Origin: Betaproteobacteria bacterium
GTDB lineage: Bacteria > Pseudomonadota > Gammaproteobacteria > Burkholderiales > Burkholderiaceae_C
Length of the DNA stretch: 64,000 nucleotides
NCBI GenBank assembly: GCA_016716535.1
Contig: JADJWD010000002.1
Span: 806,001-870,000, forward strand
Direction of reading: 5' to 3'
Part shown: positions 1 to 9,548 of the stretch, piece after piece
How positions within the stretch are numbered: the first letter of the stretch is position 1
Layout: each line of letters opens with the position of its first letter
The notes under the pieces: model-generated
The model's input: the letters and a program-made list of their open reading frames with translations, nothing else
What the model was told of the DNA's origin: nothing
Databases searched by the model: none
Translations under genes and position numbers: made by a program

Positions 1-93
1 GCTGGTGGCGAGCAGCACCTTCTGCTGCGCCCACGCGGGCGCCGCGGCCATCGACAGCGCCACCGCAGCGGCGCAGAACAGGGATCGGATCAC
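1..93 (-). CDS. Exported protein, N-terminal fragment only
   Basis: Only the first 31 codons lie in the window; the gene continues past the left edge. It starts with GTG at 93-91, with a GGAG ribosome site about 9 bases upstream on the minus strand. The translation is a classic signal peptide: Arg near the N-terminus, an Ala/Leu-rich core, then AWA-QQ, a likely signal peptidase I site. The mature part visible is only QQKVLLATS, so the protein is periplasmic or secreted, but its function cannot be told. A solute-binding protein is possible but unsupported. Confidence 0.6.
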   Translation of the reverse strand, partial: MIRSLFCAAAVALSMAAAPAWAQQKVLLATS

Positions 94-215
94 GTTGGGT
101 TTTCTCCGTCGGGTTCGATGCATCGAGGGGCGCCCGATCATCGGGACTTCGGGCGACCCCTGCCGGGGCGAGTCTATTGCAGCGCTTCTGCCCTTGTGTG
201 CCGCCTCAGGTGATG

Positions 216-1379
216 TCAGCCGCGCCCGGCCGGCGGTGTCTCGTCGTACGCGGTGGCCAGGTGCGTGAACGCGGCGTCGACAAAACCCTCGGGCCACGTC
301 TTCTGCTCGCCGAGGCCCATCGCCTTCCACAGCGACGAGTAGGTCAGCCACAGCCGCGCCGGGTCGTCGGCGCCTTGCAGCAGCTGCTCGAGCGCGGCGG
401 GGTCGAGCTGCTCACCCAGGCGCTGGCAGGTGGTCTCGAAGGCGGCGAGGATGCGCTGCGTGTGCTGGCCGAGTTCGCCGTGCGCGCGCACGAGCGCGGC
501 CTCGCCGTCGCTGCCGGCGCCGAGCAGCGCCGCCACCGCGTCCTGCGGCCCTGGTGCCAGGCGCAGCTTCGCCGCCGGCGAGCCGGCCAGCGCGGCGGCG
601 GCGCGGCTGCCCAGTTCACGCATCTGGCGCGATTGAAGCGCGAGCTGGTGGTGCAGCGCGAACACCGCCACGCGCAGCAGCCGCCCGACGCGGTGCGCCA
701 CTTCGGCGGGTGAACCTTGGCCGAGCAACTCGGGCGCGACACCGAGCCCGGCGGCGAGATGGCGCAGCGCATCGGCCGGCAGATCGGGCGGCGGCAGCGG
801 TGCCGCTTCCGACGCGCCCGTCTCCTCGAAGCCGGGCGGCCGTACGTTCGGCACCGTCGCGAACACCGACGACTGCGCCTCGGCCGAGGTGTCCAGCCAC
901 GGCTTGGAGATGCGAGTGAAGCCCGAGTGCATCTCGAGGCTCGGTGTGGCGAGCGCCGCGTCGGCATGCTGCCAGTCGCTGCCGGCCATCGCTGCGGGGT
1001 CGCCGCCGCGCGCGACGAGGCGGGTGCGCGGCACCGGCGGTGGCGGTGGCTCGGTGGTGTCGGCGACGTGCGCCACCTCGATCAGGTAGTTGCCGATGCC
1101 GATGTGGTCGCCGTGCTCGAGCACGTGCTCGCCGGCCAGGCGCTTGCGCGAGCCGTTGACGAACGTGCCGTTGGTCGACAAGTCGCGCAGCACCATCTGG
1201 CCGCGCGCCACGACGATCTCGCAATGGCGCGCCGAGAGGGCCAGCTCGCGGTCGTTGATCGGCCAGTCGCACTTCGGGTCGCGGCCGATGACGAAGCGCG
1301 GCTGGCGCGCCGGCACTTGCACCAGCGGCTGCACGCCGCTGGCACGTTCGGCACCGCGCACCAGCTTCAGCAGCAGCAT
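216..1379 (-). CDS. FHA-domain protein, TagH-like (type VI secretion family)
   Basis: A 387-residue cytoplasmic protein. Residues about 25-105 form an FHA phosphothreonine-binding domain, with the hallmark GRDPKCDWPI, SARHCEI and LSTNGTFVNG segments. Residues about 110-200 are a variable Pro/Ala-rich linker. Residues about 200-380 resemble the C-terminal domain of TagH/ImpI proteins, ending in LWLTYSSLWKAM. In type VI secretion loci such proteins act in threonine-phosphorylation control of assembly. No other type VI gene is visible within the window, so it is either at the edge of a locus to the left or an orphan signalling adaptor. The family call is good; a role in secretion here is inference. 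Confidence 0.75.
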   Translation of the reverse strand: MLLLKLVRGAERASGVQPLVQVPARQPRFVIGRDPKCDWPINDRELALSARHCEIVVARGQMVLRDLSTNGTFVNGSRKRLAGEHVLEHGDHIGIGNYLIEVAHVADTTEPPPPPVPRTRLVARGGDPAAMAGSDWQHADAALATPSLEMHSGFTRISKPWLDTSAEAQSSVFATVPNVRPPGFEETGASEAAPLPPPDLPADALRHLAAGLGVAPELLGQGSPAEVAHRVGRLLRVAVFALHHQLALQSRQMRELGSRAAAALAGSPAAKLRLAPGPQDAVAALLGAGSDGEAALVRAHGELGQHTQRILAAFETTCQRLGEQLDPAALEQLLQGADDPARLWLTYSSLWKAMGLGEQKTWPEGFVDAAFTHLATAYDETPPAGRG

Positions 1380-1427
1380 GGGAGGCAGGTGGCCCGCAAC
1401 GCGTGTCCTCGATTGGCCCTCGGCCCT

Positions 1428-2018
1428 TCAGCGCGCCGCGGGCGTGGCGAGCAGCGCGCGTGCGCCCTCGAGCCGGCGCACGAGCAGCGGGTCGGCCGGG
1501 CCGCTGGCGACGACCTGGTCCCACGCCTGCACGGCGAGCATCAGGTGCACGAGCCCGAGGTTGGCACGCGCGACGCGGAACGACGGGTCGTTGCGCAGCG
1601 CCGTCTCGAGCGCCCGCCGCGCGGGCTCCAGTCGGCCGGCGCGGACGTGCAGCAGCGCGATGTTGTTGTGCGGGTCTGGCAACGCCGGGTGGTCCTGCGC
1701 CATGCGCTCGAACCAGGCGAGTGCCTCGGCATCGCGGTTCAGGTCCATCAGCGCCACGCCGCGCAGGAAGCGCAACTCGGCCGCCGCCGCGTCGACGCTC
1801 GTGCCGGCCAGCACGAGCGGGCCGCTGCGCGCGTCGAGCCGCTGCAGGGCTTCCTGCGGCCGGCCGTTGGCCAGCAGCTCCTGCACCGCCTGCACGTCGG
1901 GGTTCGATGCGGCCCGCGCCGCCGTCGTTGCCACCATCGTTGCCAGCGCGATGGCGCCGAGCACGAGTGCGGTGCGCAGCGCAAAGCGTGGCGATCGGCG
2001 TGGCATACTGACTTTCAT
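1428..2018 (-). CDS. TPR-repeat exported or membrane-anchored protein
   Basis: A 196-residue protein with a basic N-terminus and a hydrophobic segment (residues about 14-36, ending TAARAAS) that is a signal peptide or anchor. The rest is tetratricopeptide repeats: alternating helices such as RFLRGVALMDLNRDAEALAWFERM and NIALLHVRAGRLEPARRALE-type units. TPR proteins act as protein-protein adaptors, here facing the periplasm. It is divergent from cysS; a TPR gene beside cysS is common in Burkholderiales as far as I recall. The start is uncertain: ATG at 2018 or at 2006; neither has a strong ribosome site. No specific partner can be named. Confidence 0.75.
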   Translation of the reverse strand: MKVSMPRRSPRFALRTALVLGAIALATMVATTAARAASNPDVQAVQELLANGRPQEALQRLDARSGPLVLAGTSVDAAAAELRFLRGVALMDLNRDAEALAWFERMAQDHPALPDPHNNIALLHVRAGRLEPARRALETALRNDPSFRVARANLGLVHLMLAVQAWDQVVASGPADPLLVRRLEGARALLATPAAR

Positions 2019-2125
2019 TCTATCGACGCCCGTCGGGCGCCGTGCCAGCGAGAGACCGCCGCGCCACGCTTCAACGCGAGCGTGGGCCCATCGCGCAAGG
2101 CGCGCCGCCGCTGCTGCGCAAAGCC

Positions 2126-3529
2126 ATGGCGCTACGCATCCACAACACGCTGACCCGCCGGGTCGAGCCTTTCACGCCGATCGAGCCGGGCCACGTGCGC
2201 ATGTACGTCTGCGGCATCACGGTCTACGACCTGTGCCACCTCGGCCATGCGCGGATGAACCTCGCGTTCGACGTCGTCTACCGCTGGCTGCTGGCCAGCG
2301 GCTGGCGCGTCACCTACGTGCGCAACATCACCGACATCGACGACAAGATCATCAAGCGCGCCGTCGAGCGCGGCATGCCGATCCGACAGCTCACCGACGA
2401 GATGATCGGCGCGATGCACCGCGACCTGGGCGCGCTGCACCTGCTGCCGCCGACACACGAGCCGCGTGCCACCGAGTACGTGCCGCAGATGCTCGAGCTC
2501 GTCGCGCGGCTCGAGGCGAAGGGCCTCGCCTATCAGGTGAACAAGGACGGGCAGGGCGGCGACGTCAACTTCGCGGTGCGGCGCTTTGCCGGCTACGGCA
2601 AGCTCTCGGGCAAGAGCATCGACGAGCTGCGCGCAGGCGAGCGCGTCGCGGTGCAGGGCGACAAGGACGACCCGCTCGACTTCGTGCTCTGGAAGGCGGC
2701 CAAGGCCGACGAGCCGGCCGACGCGAAGTGGGCCAGCCGCTATGGGCCCGGGCGCCCCGGCTGGCACATCGAATGCTCGGCGATGAGCTGCGCACTGCTC
2801 GGCGAGCCGTTCGACATCCACGGCGGCGGCATGGACCTGACGTTCCCGCACCACGAGAACGAGATCGCGCAAAGCGAGGGCGCCAGCGGCGGCCCGTTCG
2901 TCAAGACGTGGATGCACAACGGCTTCCTCAACATCGACGACGAGAAGATGTCGAAGTCGCTCGGCAACTTCTTCACCATCGACGAGGTGCTGAAGAAGTT
3001 CGACGGCGAGGCGATCCGCTTCTTCATGTTGCGCACGCACTACCGCAGCCCGTTCAACTTCAGCGATACGCTGCTGGACGAGGCGCGCACGGCGCTGCGG
3101 CGCCTCTACACGGCGCTCGACGCCGCGGGTGAAGTGGCGGCGCTGCCGGCGATCGACTGGACCGAGCCGCGCGCCGCCGCCTTCCGCGAGGCGATGGACG
3201 ACGACTTCAACACGCCGGGGGCGCTGGCGGTGCTGTTCGAGCTGGCAGCGAGCGTCAACCGCGGCCAGCGCGAGGACGCGGCGCTGTTGAAGGCGCTCGG
3301 CGGCGTGCTCGGCATCCTGCAGCAGTCGCCGCGCGCTTATTTGCAGGGCAGCGCCGGTGAGGCAACAGGCGGCCCCGACGCCGCCGCGATCGAGCGGCGC
3401 ATTGCCGAGCGCGCCGCAGCGAAGAAGGCGCGCGACTTCGCGCTCGCCGACCGCATCCGCGACGAGTTGGCTGCGCAAGGCATCGTCCTCAAGGATTCGG
3501 CCCAGGGCACGACCTGGGTGCGCGCCTGA
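2126..3529 (+). CDS. cysS: Cysteinyl-tRNA synthetase
   Basis: A class I aminoacyl-tRNA synthetase of 467 residues that charges tRNA-Cys in the cytoplasm. The HIGH motif appears as HLGHARMN and the KMSKS loop as KMSKSLGN. The N-terminal MYVCGITVYD supplies the zinc-binding cysteine that reads the cysteine substrate, and HGGGMDLTFPHHENE is the zinc and active-site segment. The C-terminal DALR-like helical domain ends with the usual RDELAAQGI. The reading frame opens upstream at 2042, but ATG 2126 gives the conserved family N-terminus (MALRIHNTLTR). The glycosylase gene follows five bases after the stop, so the two are probably co-transcribed. Confidence 0.97.
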   Translation: MALRIHNTLTRRVEPFTPIEPGHVRMYVCGITVYDLCHLGHARMNLAFDVVYRWLLASGWRVTYVRNITDIDDKIIKRAVERGMPIRQLTDEMIGAMHRDLGALHLLPPTHEPRATEYVPQMLELVARLEAKGLAYQVNKDGQGGDVNFAVRRFAGYGKLSGKSIDELRAGERVAVQGDKDDPLDFVLWKAAKADEPADAKWASRYGPGRPGWHIECSAMSCALLGEPFDIHGGGMDLTFPHHENEIAQSEGASGGPFVKTWMHNGFLNIDDEKMSKSLGNFFTIDEVLKKFDGEAIRFFMLRTHYRSPFNFSDTLLDEARTALRRLYTALDAAGEVAALPAIDWTEPRAAAFREAMDDDFNTPGALAVLFELAASVNRGQREDAALLKALGGVLGILQQSPRAYLQGSAGEATGGPDAAAIERRIAERAAAKKARDFALADRIRDELAAQGIVLKDSAQGTTWVRA

Positions 3530-3534
3530 AGCCG

Positions 3535-4227
3535 ATGCCCGCACGCAAGGCATCGGCCGGCAAGGCCGCGGCGAAGCCGGCTGCCAAGCCCGTCATCTCG
3601 ACCCCCGCGTACTGGGACGACGCCTGCCGCCACCTCGCGCGCCGCGACCGCGTGATGAAGCGGCTGATCCCGAAGTTCGGCGAGGCGCGGCTCGCCAGCC
3701 GCGGCGACGCCTTCACGACGCTCGCGCGTTCGATCGTCGGCCAGCAGATCTCGGTGAAGGCGGCGCAATCGGTGTGGGACCGCTTCGCCGCCTGCGTCGG
3801 CGGCGCCAGCACGCACCTCGCGCCTGGCAAGGTCTGCGCGCTGCCGAACACGGCGATGCGCGAAGCGGGCCTGTCGGCGCGCAAATGCGAGTACCTGATG
3901 GACCTCGCCGGCCACTTCGCCGAGGGGCGCGTGCACGTCGCGAGCTGGTCGGAGATGGACGACGAGGCGATCATCGCCGAGCTCGTGGCCATCCGCGGCA
4001 TCGGCCGCTGGACGGCCGAGATGTTCCTCATCTTCCATCTGATGCGCCCCGACGTGCTGCCGCTGGACGACCTGGGGCTGCTCAAGGGCATCAGCCTGAA
4101 CTACTTCAGCGGCGAGCCGGTGTCGCGCGCCGAAGCGCGCGAGGTCGGCGAGGCCTGGGCGCCTTTCCGCTCGGTGGCCACTTGGTATATTTGGCGCAGC
4201 CTCGATCCGCTGCCCGTCGAATACTGA
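3535..4227 (+). CDS. DNA-3-methyladenine glycosylase II (AlkA/HhH-GPD family)
   Basis: A 230-residue base-excision repair enzyme predicted to remove alkylated purines from DNA. It has the HhH-GPD fold: the substrate-facing helix with SIVGQQISVKAA, the helix-hairpin-helix LVAIRGIGRWTAEM, and the catalytic Asp in VLPLDDLGLLKG. The first 25 residues are a Lys/Ala-rich basic tail that may bind DNA and is not part of the fold. It lacks the N-terminal domain of E. coli AlkA, so it belongs to the short form. It lies directly after cysS and before accA; the same order is seen in related genomes as far as I recall. Confidence 0.9.
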   Translation: MPARKASAGKAAAKPAAKPVISTPAYWDDACRHLARRDRVMKRLIPKFGEARLASRGDAFTTLARSIVGQQISVKAAQSVWDRFAACVGGASTHLAPGKVCALPNTAMREAGLSARKCEYLMDLAGHFAEGRVHVASWSEMDDEAIIAELVAIRGIGRWTAEMFLIFHLMRPDVLPLDDLGLLKGISLNYFSGEPVSRAEAREVGEAWAPFRSVATWYIWRSLDPLPVEY

Positions 4228-4242
4228 CCGGCACGCCCCCCG

Positions 4243-5214
<972 letters not shown>

Positions 5215-5215
5215 G

Positions 5216-6163
5216 ATGGCGACGGCCGCGTCGCGGCCGCAACCGCACTGCGTGGCTGTCGCGGCGAGCGGCGGCCGCGATTCGACGGCGCTGCTGCATG
5301 CCACGGTGCGGCAGGCGCAGCCGCTCGGCATCGAGGTCGTTGCGCTGCACGTCCACCACGGCTTGATGCCTGAGGCCGATGTCTGGCTCGAACACGTGCG
5401 CCGCCAGGCGCGGCGCTTCGGTGCGCGCTTTGCGTGTGAGCGACTCAGCGGGCAGCCGGCGCCCGGCGACAGCGTCGAGGCGTGGGCGCGCAAGCATCGG
5501 TATGCGGCGCTTGCGCAGCTCGCGCGCGGTGAAGGCGCGTGCCTCGTGCTGCTGGCGCAGCACCGGCGCGACCAGGCCGAGACGTTCCTGATCCAGGCGT
5601 TGCGCGGCGGCGGCGCGCCGGGGTTGGCGGGAATGCCACGCCTCGTCGAGCGTGACGGCATCACGTGGGCGCGGCCGTGGCTCGGGTGCTCGCGCGCGTC
5701 GATCGAGGCGTACGTGCGCCGCTGCACGCTCTCCTTCATCGAAGACCCGAGCAATGACGACCCGCGCTTTGCCCGCGGGCGGCTGCGCGCGTTGTGGCCG
5801 GCACTCGAGGAGCAGTTCGTCGACGCCGAGACGACGCTCGCGCGCGCCGCGCAGCGGGCCGCCATAGACGCGGCCGTTTTGGACGAGATCGTCGAAGCCG
5901 ACCTCGCCGCGCTCGGCGCCGCCGGCCAGCCGCTGCCGGTGGCCGCCTGGCTGCGGCTTTCGCTTGCACGGCGCAGCGCGGTGCTGCGGCGCTGGCTCGC
6001 GACCGTGCTCCCGACGCCGGTGCCCGAGACGCTCGTGCGGCGGCTGGCCGACGAACTGCCCGGCCGGCTTCACGCGCGCTGGCCGGCGGGCGAGGGCGAT
6101 CTCGTGCTTGCGCGCGGGCTCCTCGCCTACGGCGCCGCGGCGCCCGGAAGGCGGCACGGATGA
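5216..6163 (+). CDS. tilS: tRNA(Ile)-lysidine synthetase
   Basis: A 315-residue enzyme that converts C34 of the CAU-anticodon tRNA-Ile to lysidine, switching its identity from Met to Ile; it is essential in most bacteria. The N-terminal ATP-pyrophosphatase domain has the SGGRDS P-loop (residues 18-23) and the second conserved segment ALHVHHGL. The catalytic AQHRRDQAETFLIQALRGGG segment and ISFIEDPSN-like SFIEDPSNDD follow. The C-terminal part is shorter than in E. coli TilS (432 residues), placing it with the short form. It begins one base after the accA stop. Confidence 0.93.
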   Translation: MATAASRPQPHCVAVAASGGRDSTALLHATVRQAQPLGIEVVALHVHHGLMPEADVWLEHVRRQARRFGARFACERLSGQPAPGDSVEAWARKHRYAALAQLARGEGACLVLLAQHRRDQAETFLIQALRGGGAPGLAGMPRLVERDGITWARPWLGCSRASIEAYVRRCTLSFIEDPSNDDPRFARGRLRALWPALEEQFVDAETTLARAAQRAAIDAAVLDEIVEADLAALGAAGQPLPVAAWLRLSLARRSAVLRRWLATVLPTPVPETLVRRLADELPGRLHARWPAGEGDLVLARGLLAYGAAAPGRRHG

Positions 6164-6334
6164 GGCTTTGCGCGGCGGCGAACGCGCCTGCCCACGCTTC
6201 TCCCTTGCCGTGACCTGACAGGCGCGCCGGGGCGAGCCCCTAAAATCGCCGGTTTTGCGCGCCGCCGGCCGCGGCCGCCAGTCCTCCAAGATCCCCCAAG
6301 ACAAATCCCCCGCAGCAAACGCTGCAAAGACGCG

Positions 6335-7607
6335 ATGGCCCTGATCGTTCACAAGTACGGCGGCACCTCGATGGGGTCGACCGAGCGCATCCGCAGCGTC
6401 GCCGAGCGCGTGGCCAAGTGGGTGCGCGCCGGCCACCAGATGGTCGTCGTGCCCTCGGCGATGAGCGGCGAGACCAACCGCCTGCTCGGCCTGGCCAAAG
6501 AGCTGATGCCCAATCGCCGGCACCCCCGAGGCGATGCGCGAACTCGACGCCATCGCCGCCACCGGCGAGCAGGTGTCGGTGGGCCTCTTGGCCCTGGCGT
6601 TGCAGGCGCAGGGCGTGGCGGCGGTCAGCTACGGCGGCTGGCAGGTGCCGATCGAGACCGACTCGGCCTACACGAAGGCACGCATCAGCCGCATCGACGA
6701 TGCCCGCGTGCGCGCTGATCTGGACAGCGGCAAGGTCGTCATCATCACCGGCTTCCAGGGCATCGACGCCGGCGGCAACGTGACGACGCTCGGCCGCGGC
6801 GGCAGCGACACTTCGGCCGTGGCGGTGGCCGCGGCGCTGAAGGCCGCCGAGTGCCTGATCTACACCGACGTCGACGGCGTCTACACCACCGACCCGCGCA
6901 TCGTGCCCGAGGCGCGCCGGCTCAAGACCATCAGCTTCGAGGAGATGCTCGAGATGGCGAGCCTGGGCAGCAAGGTGCTGCAGATCCGCTCGGTGGAGTT
7001 CGCCGGCAAGTACCGCGTGCCCACGCGCGTGCTGTCGAGCTTCACGCCGGCCGACATCCCGATCGAGGAAGAAGCCGCTTCGGGCACGCTCATCACTTTC
7101 GAGGAAGACGAGAAGATGGAACAAGCCGTCGTGGCCGGCATCGCGTTCAACCGCGACGAGGCGAAGATCAGCGTCATCGGCGTGCCCGACCGGCCCGGCA
7201 TCGCCTACGCGCTGCTGGGGCCCGTGGCCGAGGCCAACGTCGACGTCGACGTGATCATCCAGAACGTCAGCCACGACGGCCGCACCGATTTCAGCTTCAC
7301 CGTGCACCGCAACGACTACCAGCGCACGATGGACCTGCTGAAGACGAAGATCCTGCCGGCCGTCGGCGCCAGCAGCGTCGTCGGCGACGCCCGCATCTGC
7401 AAGGTCAGCATCGTCGGCATCGGCATGAAGAGCCACGCCGGCATCGCCGCGAAGATGTTCCAGACGCTGTCGTCCGAGGGCATCAACATCCAGATGATCA
7501 CGACGAGCGAGATCAAGACCAGCGTCGTCATCGACGAGAAGTACATGGAGCTCGCGGTGCGCGCGCTGCACAAGGCGTTCGGGCTCGAGGAGCCGAAGGC
7601 GGCGTGA
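6335..7607 (+). CDS. lysC: Aspartate kinase (aspartokinase), split by an apparent one-base insertion
   Basis: Aspartokinase phosphorylates aspartate, the first step to lysine, threonine, methionine and diaminopimelate. The N-terminal part (VHKYGGTSMGS, VVVPSAMSGETNRLLGLAKEL) reads from ATG 6335; the rest (RELDAIAATGEQVSVG, GRGGSDTSAVA, two ACT domains near the C-terminus) reads in the next frame. Dropping one base near 6512-6527, for instance one C of the CCCCC run at 6523-6527, restores a continuous protein of about 423 residues, the expected length. Both halves are well conserved, and the gene should be needed for growth, so a sequencing error is more likely than a real pseudogene. A gap of about 170 bases separates it from tilS and holds an AT-rich TAAAAT at 6241. 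Confidence 0.92.
6523..6527 (+). other. Probable frameshift or sequencing-error site in lysC
   Basis: A run of five C residues. Reading with four C joins the two frames as PNRRHPEAMRELD, which is continuous with the conserved aspartokinase sequence on each side. Removing the T at 6514 would also work (PNAGTPEAMRELD), so the exact base is not fixed by the sequence alone. Confidence 0.7.
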
Positions 7608-7673
7608 CGAAGGCGTGACCGGGGCGTGTGGGACAAGAAGGCCCGGACGGCGAGGGCTCGGCGGCGAACGTGG

Positions 7674-7679
7674 CTAGAA
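7674..7679 (+). promoter_or_regulatory. Possible -10 element (TAGAAT) for tRNA-Ser
   Basis: An AT-rich hexamer TAGAAT stands out in GC-rich DNA and ends 15 bases before the tRNA 5' end, a reasonable distance for a promoter with a short leader. No good -35 element is seen, so confidence is low. Confidence 0.35.
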
Positions 7680-7694
7680 TCGCCGCACTTCGCC

Positions 7695-7785
7695 GGAGTC
7701 GTGACCGAGTGGCCGAAGGTGCTCCCCTGCTAAGGGAGTATGTGCCAAAAGCGCATCGAGGGTTCGAATCCCTCCGACTCCGCCA
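7695..7785 (+). tRNA. tRNA-Ser (anticodon GCT)
   Basis: The acceptor stem GGAGTCG (7695-7701) pairs with CGACTCC (7775-7781), followed by G and an encoded CCA (7783-7785). The anticodon stem CTCCC/GGGAG encloses the loop CTGCTAA with anticodon GCT at 7729-7731, reading AGC and AGT serine codons. The long variable arm expected of tRNA-Ser lies between the anticodon and T arms. The T loop is TTCGAAT. The total of 91 bases is normal for a class II tRNA. Confidence 0.97.
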
Positions 7786-7795
7786 GCATGCATGC

Positions 7796-7824
7796 ACAAC
7801 GGGCCTTCGGGCCCGTTGTCGTTT
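7796..7824 (+). terminator. Hairpin terminator after tRNA-Ser
   Basis: ACAACGGGCC (7796-7805) pairs perfectly with GGCCCGTTGT (7810-7819) across a stable TTCG loop, followed by CGTTT. The ten-pair stem starting ten bases after the tRNA CCA end fits an intrinsic terminator, though the T tract is short. Confidence 0.75.
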
Positions 7825-7829
7825 CAGGG

Positions 7830-9548
7830 ATGTCGTTGACGATTCGTCGAGTGTTTCGCGGGACGTGCGCCGCGGTGGTGATTGCGGTGCCGGTTGCGTT
7901 GTCGGCGATGCCGGCCGCGCAGGCGGCGCAAGCCACGCAGACCGCGCAAGCCACGCAGGCGGCAGCAAGCGATGCGCGCGGGGCGTTGCCTGCGCAGCCG
8001 CTGACCGGCTGGTTCGACGGCACGCGCGCGAATGCGCTGGCGCTGGCCGCAGTCGACCTGCTGAACGACGGCGCGAGCCACGGCCTCGAGCCGCGCGATT
8101 ACGGGCTGCCGGCGTTGCGCGACGCGGTGCTCGCTGCCGCTGAACGCGGCGTGCCGCCCGCGGCGGTGGCGCCGATCGAGGCCGCGCTGACCACCGCAAT
8201 GACGCGCTACCTGCGCGACCTGCGCCAGGGGCGCGTCACGCCGGCGGCGCTTTCGCAGCGCTATGCGGCGCTGACGGCGCAGCCCTTTGATGCGCGCGCC
8301 GCGCTTGCCGCCGCGTTGGCGGCGCGTGACCCCGCGCTGCTGGCGCGCGCCGTGCAGGACGCCGCCCCGGCGATCCCGCAATACGAGCGGCTGCGCCAGG
8401 CGCTCGCCGCGCAGCGCGCGTTGATCGGCCACGCGGCGTGGTCGCAGCCGCTGCCGGCGCTTCCGCTGCCGCCGCGCACGCGCGTGCGTTCGCTGGCGCC
8501 GGGCCAGCCGTGGGCCGGGCTGCCGGTGCTCGAGGCGCGGCTGGTGGCGCTCGGCGACCTCGCGGCCGCCGACGTGCCGGCGAACGACGGCCCGGCACCC
8601 GCCGGTGAGGCACGCGCCGAACGCCTTTACGAAGGCCCGCTCCTCGCCGCCGTGCAGGCCTTCCAGCGCCGCCACGGCCTGGCCGATGACGGGCTCATCG
8701 GCGTCGCAACGCGTGCCGCGCTCGAGGTGACGCCGGCGCAGCGCGCCGCGCAACTTGCCCTGGCGCTGGAGCGCCTGCGTTGGACGCCGGTGTTGCAGGG
8801 CCCGCGGATGATCGTCATCAACGTGCCCGAGTTCGTGCTGCGCGCCTACGAGGTGCAGGGCACGCGCATCGCGGTGCGCGCCGAGATGAAGGTGATCGTC
8901 GGCGCAGCTCTGGATAAACGCACACCGCTGATCGGCGAGGACCTGCGCTTCATCGAGTTCAACCCGTTCTGGAACGTGCCGTATTCGATCGCCAGCAAGG
9001 AGCTGGTGCCGCAACTGCGCCGCAACCCGGCCGCCTGGGCGCGCGACGGCTACGAGTTCGTCGGCGGTCTGGGCCCGGCCGACCCGGTGCTCAGCGCCGC
9101 CAAGCTCGACGCGGTGCTCGCCGGCACGCTGCGCATCCGGCAGCGGCCGGGGCCGCGCAACGCGTTGGGCGACATCAAGTTCGTCTTTCCGAACCGCGAG
9201 GCGATCTACCTGCACCACACGCCGTCGGTGGGCCTCTTTGCCCGTGCGCGGCGCGACTTCAGCCACGGCTGCATCCGCGTCGAAGACCCGGTGGCACTGG
9301 CCACCTTCGCGCTGGCCGGCCTGCCGGAGTGGAACGAAGAGCGCATCCGCACGACGATGGCCGCGGCCGAGCCGCTGACCGCGGCGTTGCCGCAGACGGT
9401 GCCGGTGCTCATCGCCTACGGCACCGCGCTTGTCAAGGACGGCCGCGTCCACTTCTTCGACGACGTTTACGGGCATGATCGCGCCCTCGCCGAGGCCCTG
9501 CGCCGGCGGGTGCGGCCGCCGATCACCGTGCCCCCATCGACACCATGA
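7830..9548 (+). CDS. L,D-transpeptidase with peptidoglycan-binding domain (YcbB type)
   Basis: A 572-residue periplasmic enzyme that makes 3-3 crosslinks in peptidoglycan, or attaches proteins to it. It starts at ATG 7830; the upstream in-frame sequence overlaps the tRNA. A signal peptide ends near AMPAAQAAQ. A peptidoglycan-binding helical domain (AVQAFQRRHGLADDGLIG) precedes the YkuD catalytic domain, whose motif HGCIRV gives the nucleophile Cys481. The size and domain order match E. coli YcbB/LdtD. Its stop overlaps the start of the next gene by four bases (ATGA), as in the ycbB-ycbK pair of E. coli, so the two are co-translated. Confidence 0.93.
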   Translation: MSLTIRRVFRGTCAAVVIAVPVALSAMPAAQAAQATQTAQATQAAASDARGALPAQPLTGWFDGTRANALALAAVDLLNDGASHGLEPRDYGLPALRDAVLAAAERGVPPAAVAPIEAALTTAMTRYLRDLRQGRVTPAALSQRYAALTAQPFDARAALAAALAARDPALLARAVQDAAPAIPQYERLRQALAAQRALIGHAAWSQPLPALPLPPRTRVRSLAPGQPWAGLPVLEARLVALGDLAAADVPANDGPAPAGEARAERLYEGPLLAAVQAFQRRHGLADDGLIGVATRAALEVTPAQRAAQLALALERLRWTPVLQGPRMIVINVPEFVLRAYEVQGTRIAVRAEMKVIVGAALDKRTPLIGEDLRFIEFNPFWNVPYSIASKELVPQLRRNPAAWARDGYEFVGGLGPADPVLSAAKLDAVLAGTLRIRQRPGPRNALGDIKFVFPNREAIYLHHTPSVGLFARARRDFSHGCIRVEDPVALATFALAGLPEWNEERIRTTMAAAEPLTAALPQTVPVLIAYGTALVKDGRVHFFDDVYGHDRALAEALRRRVRPPITVPPSTP

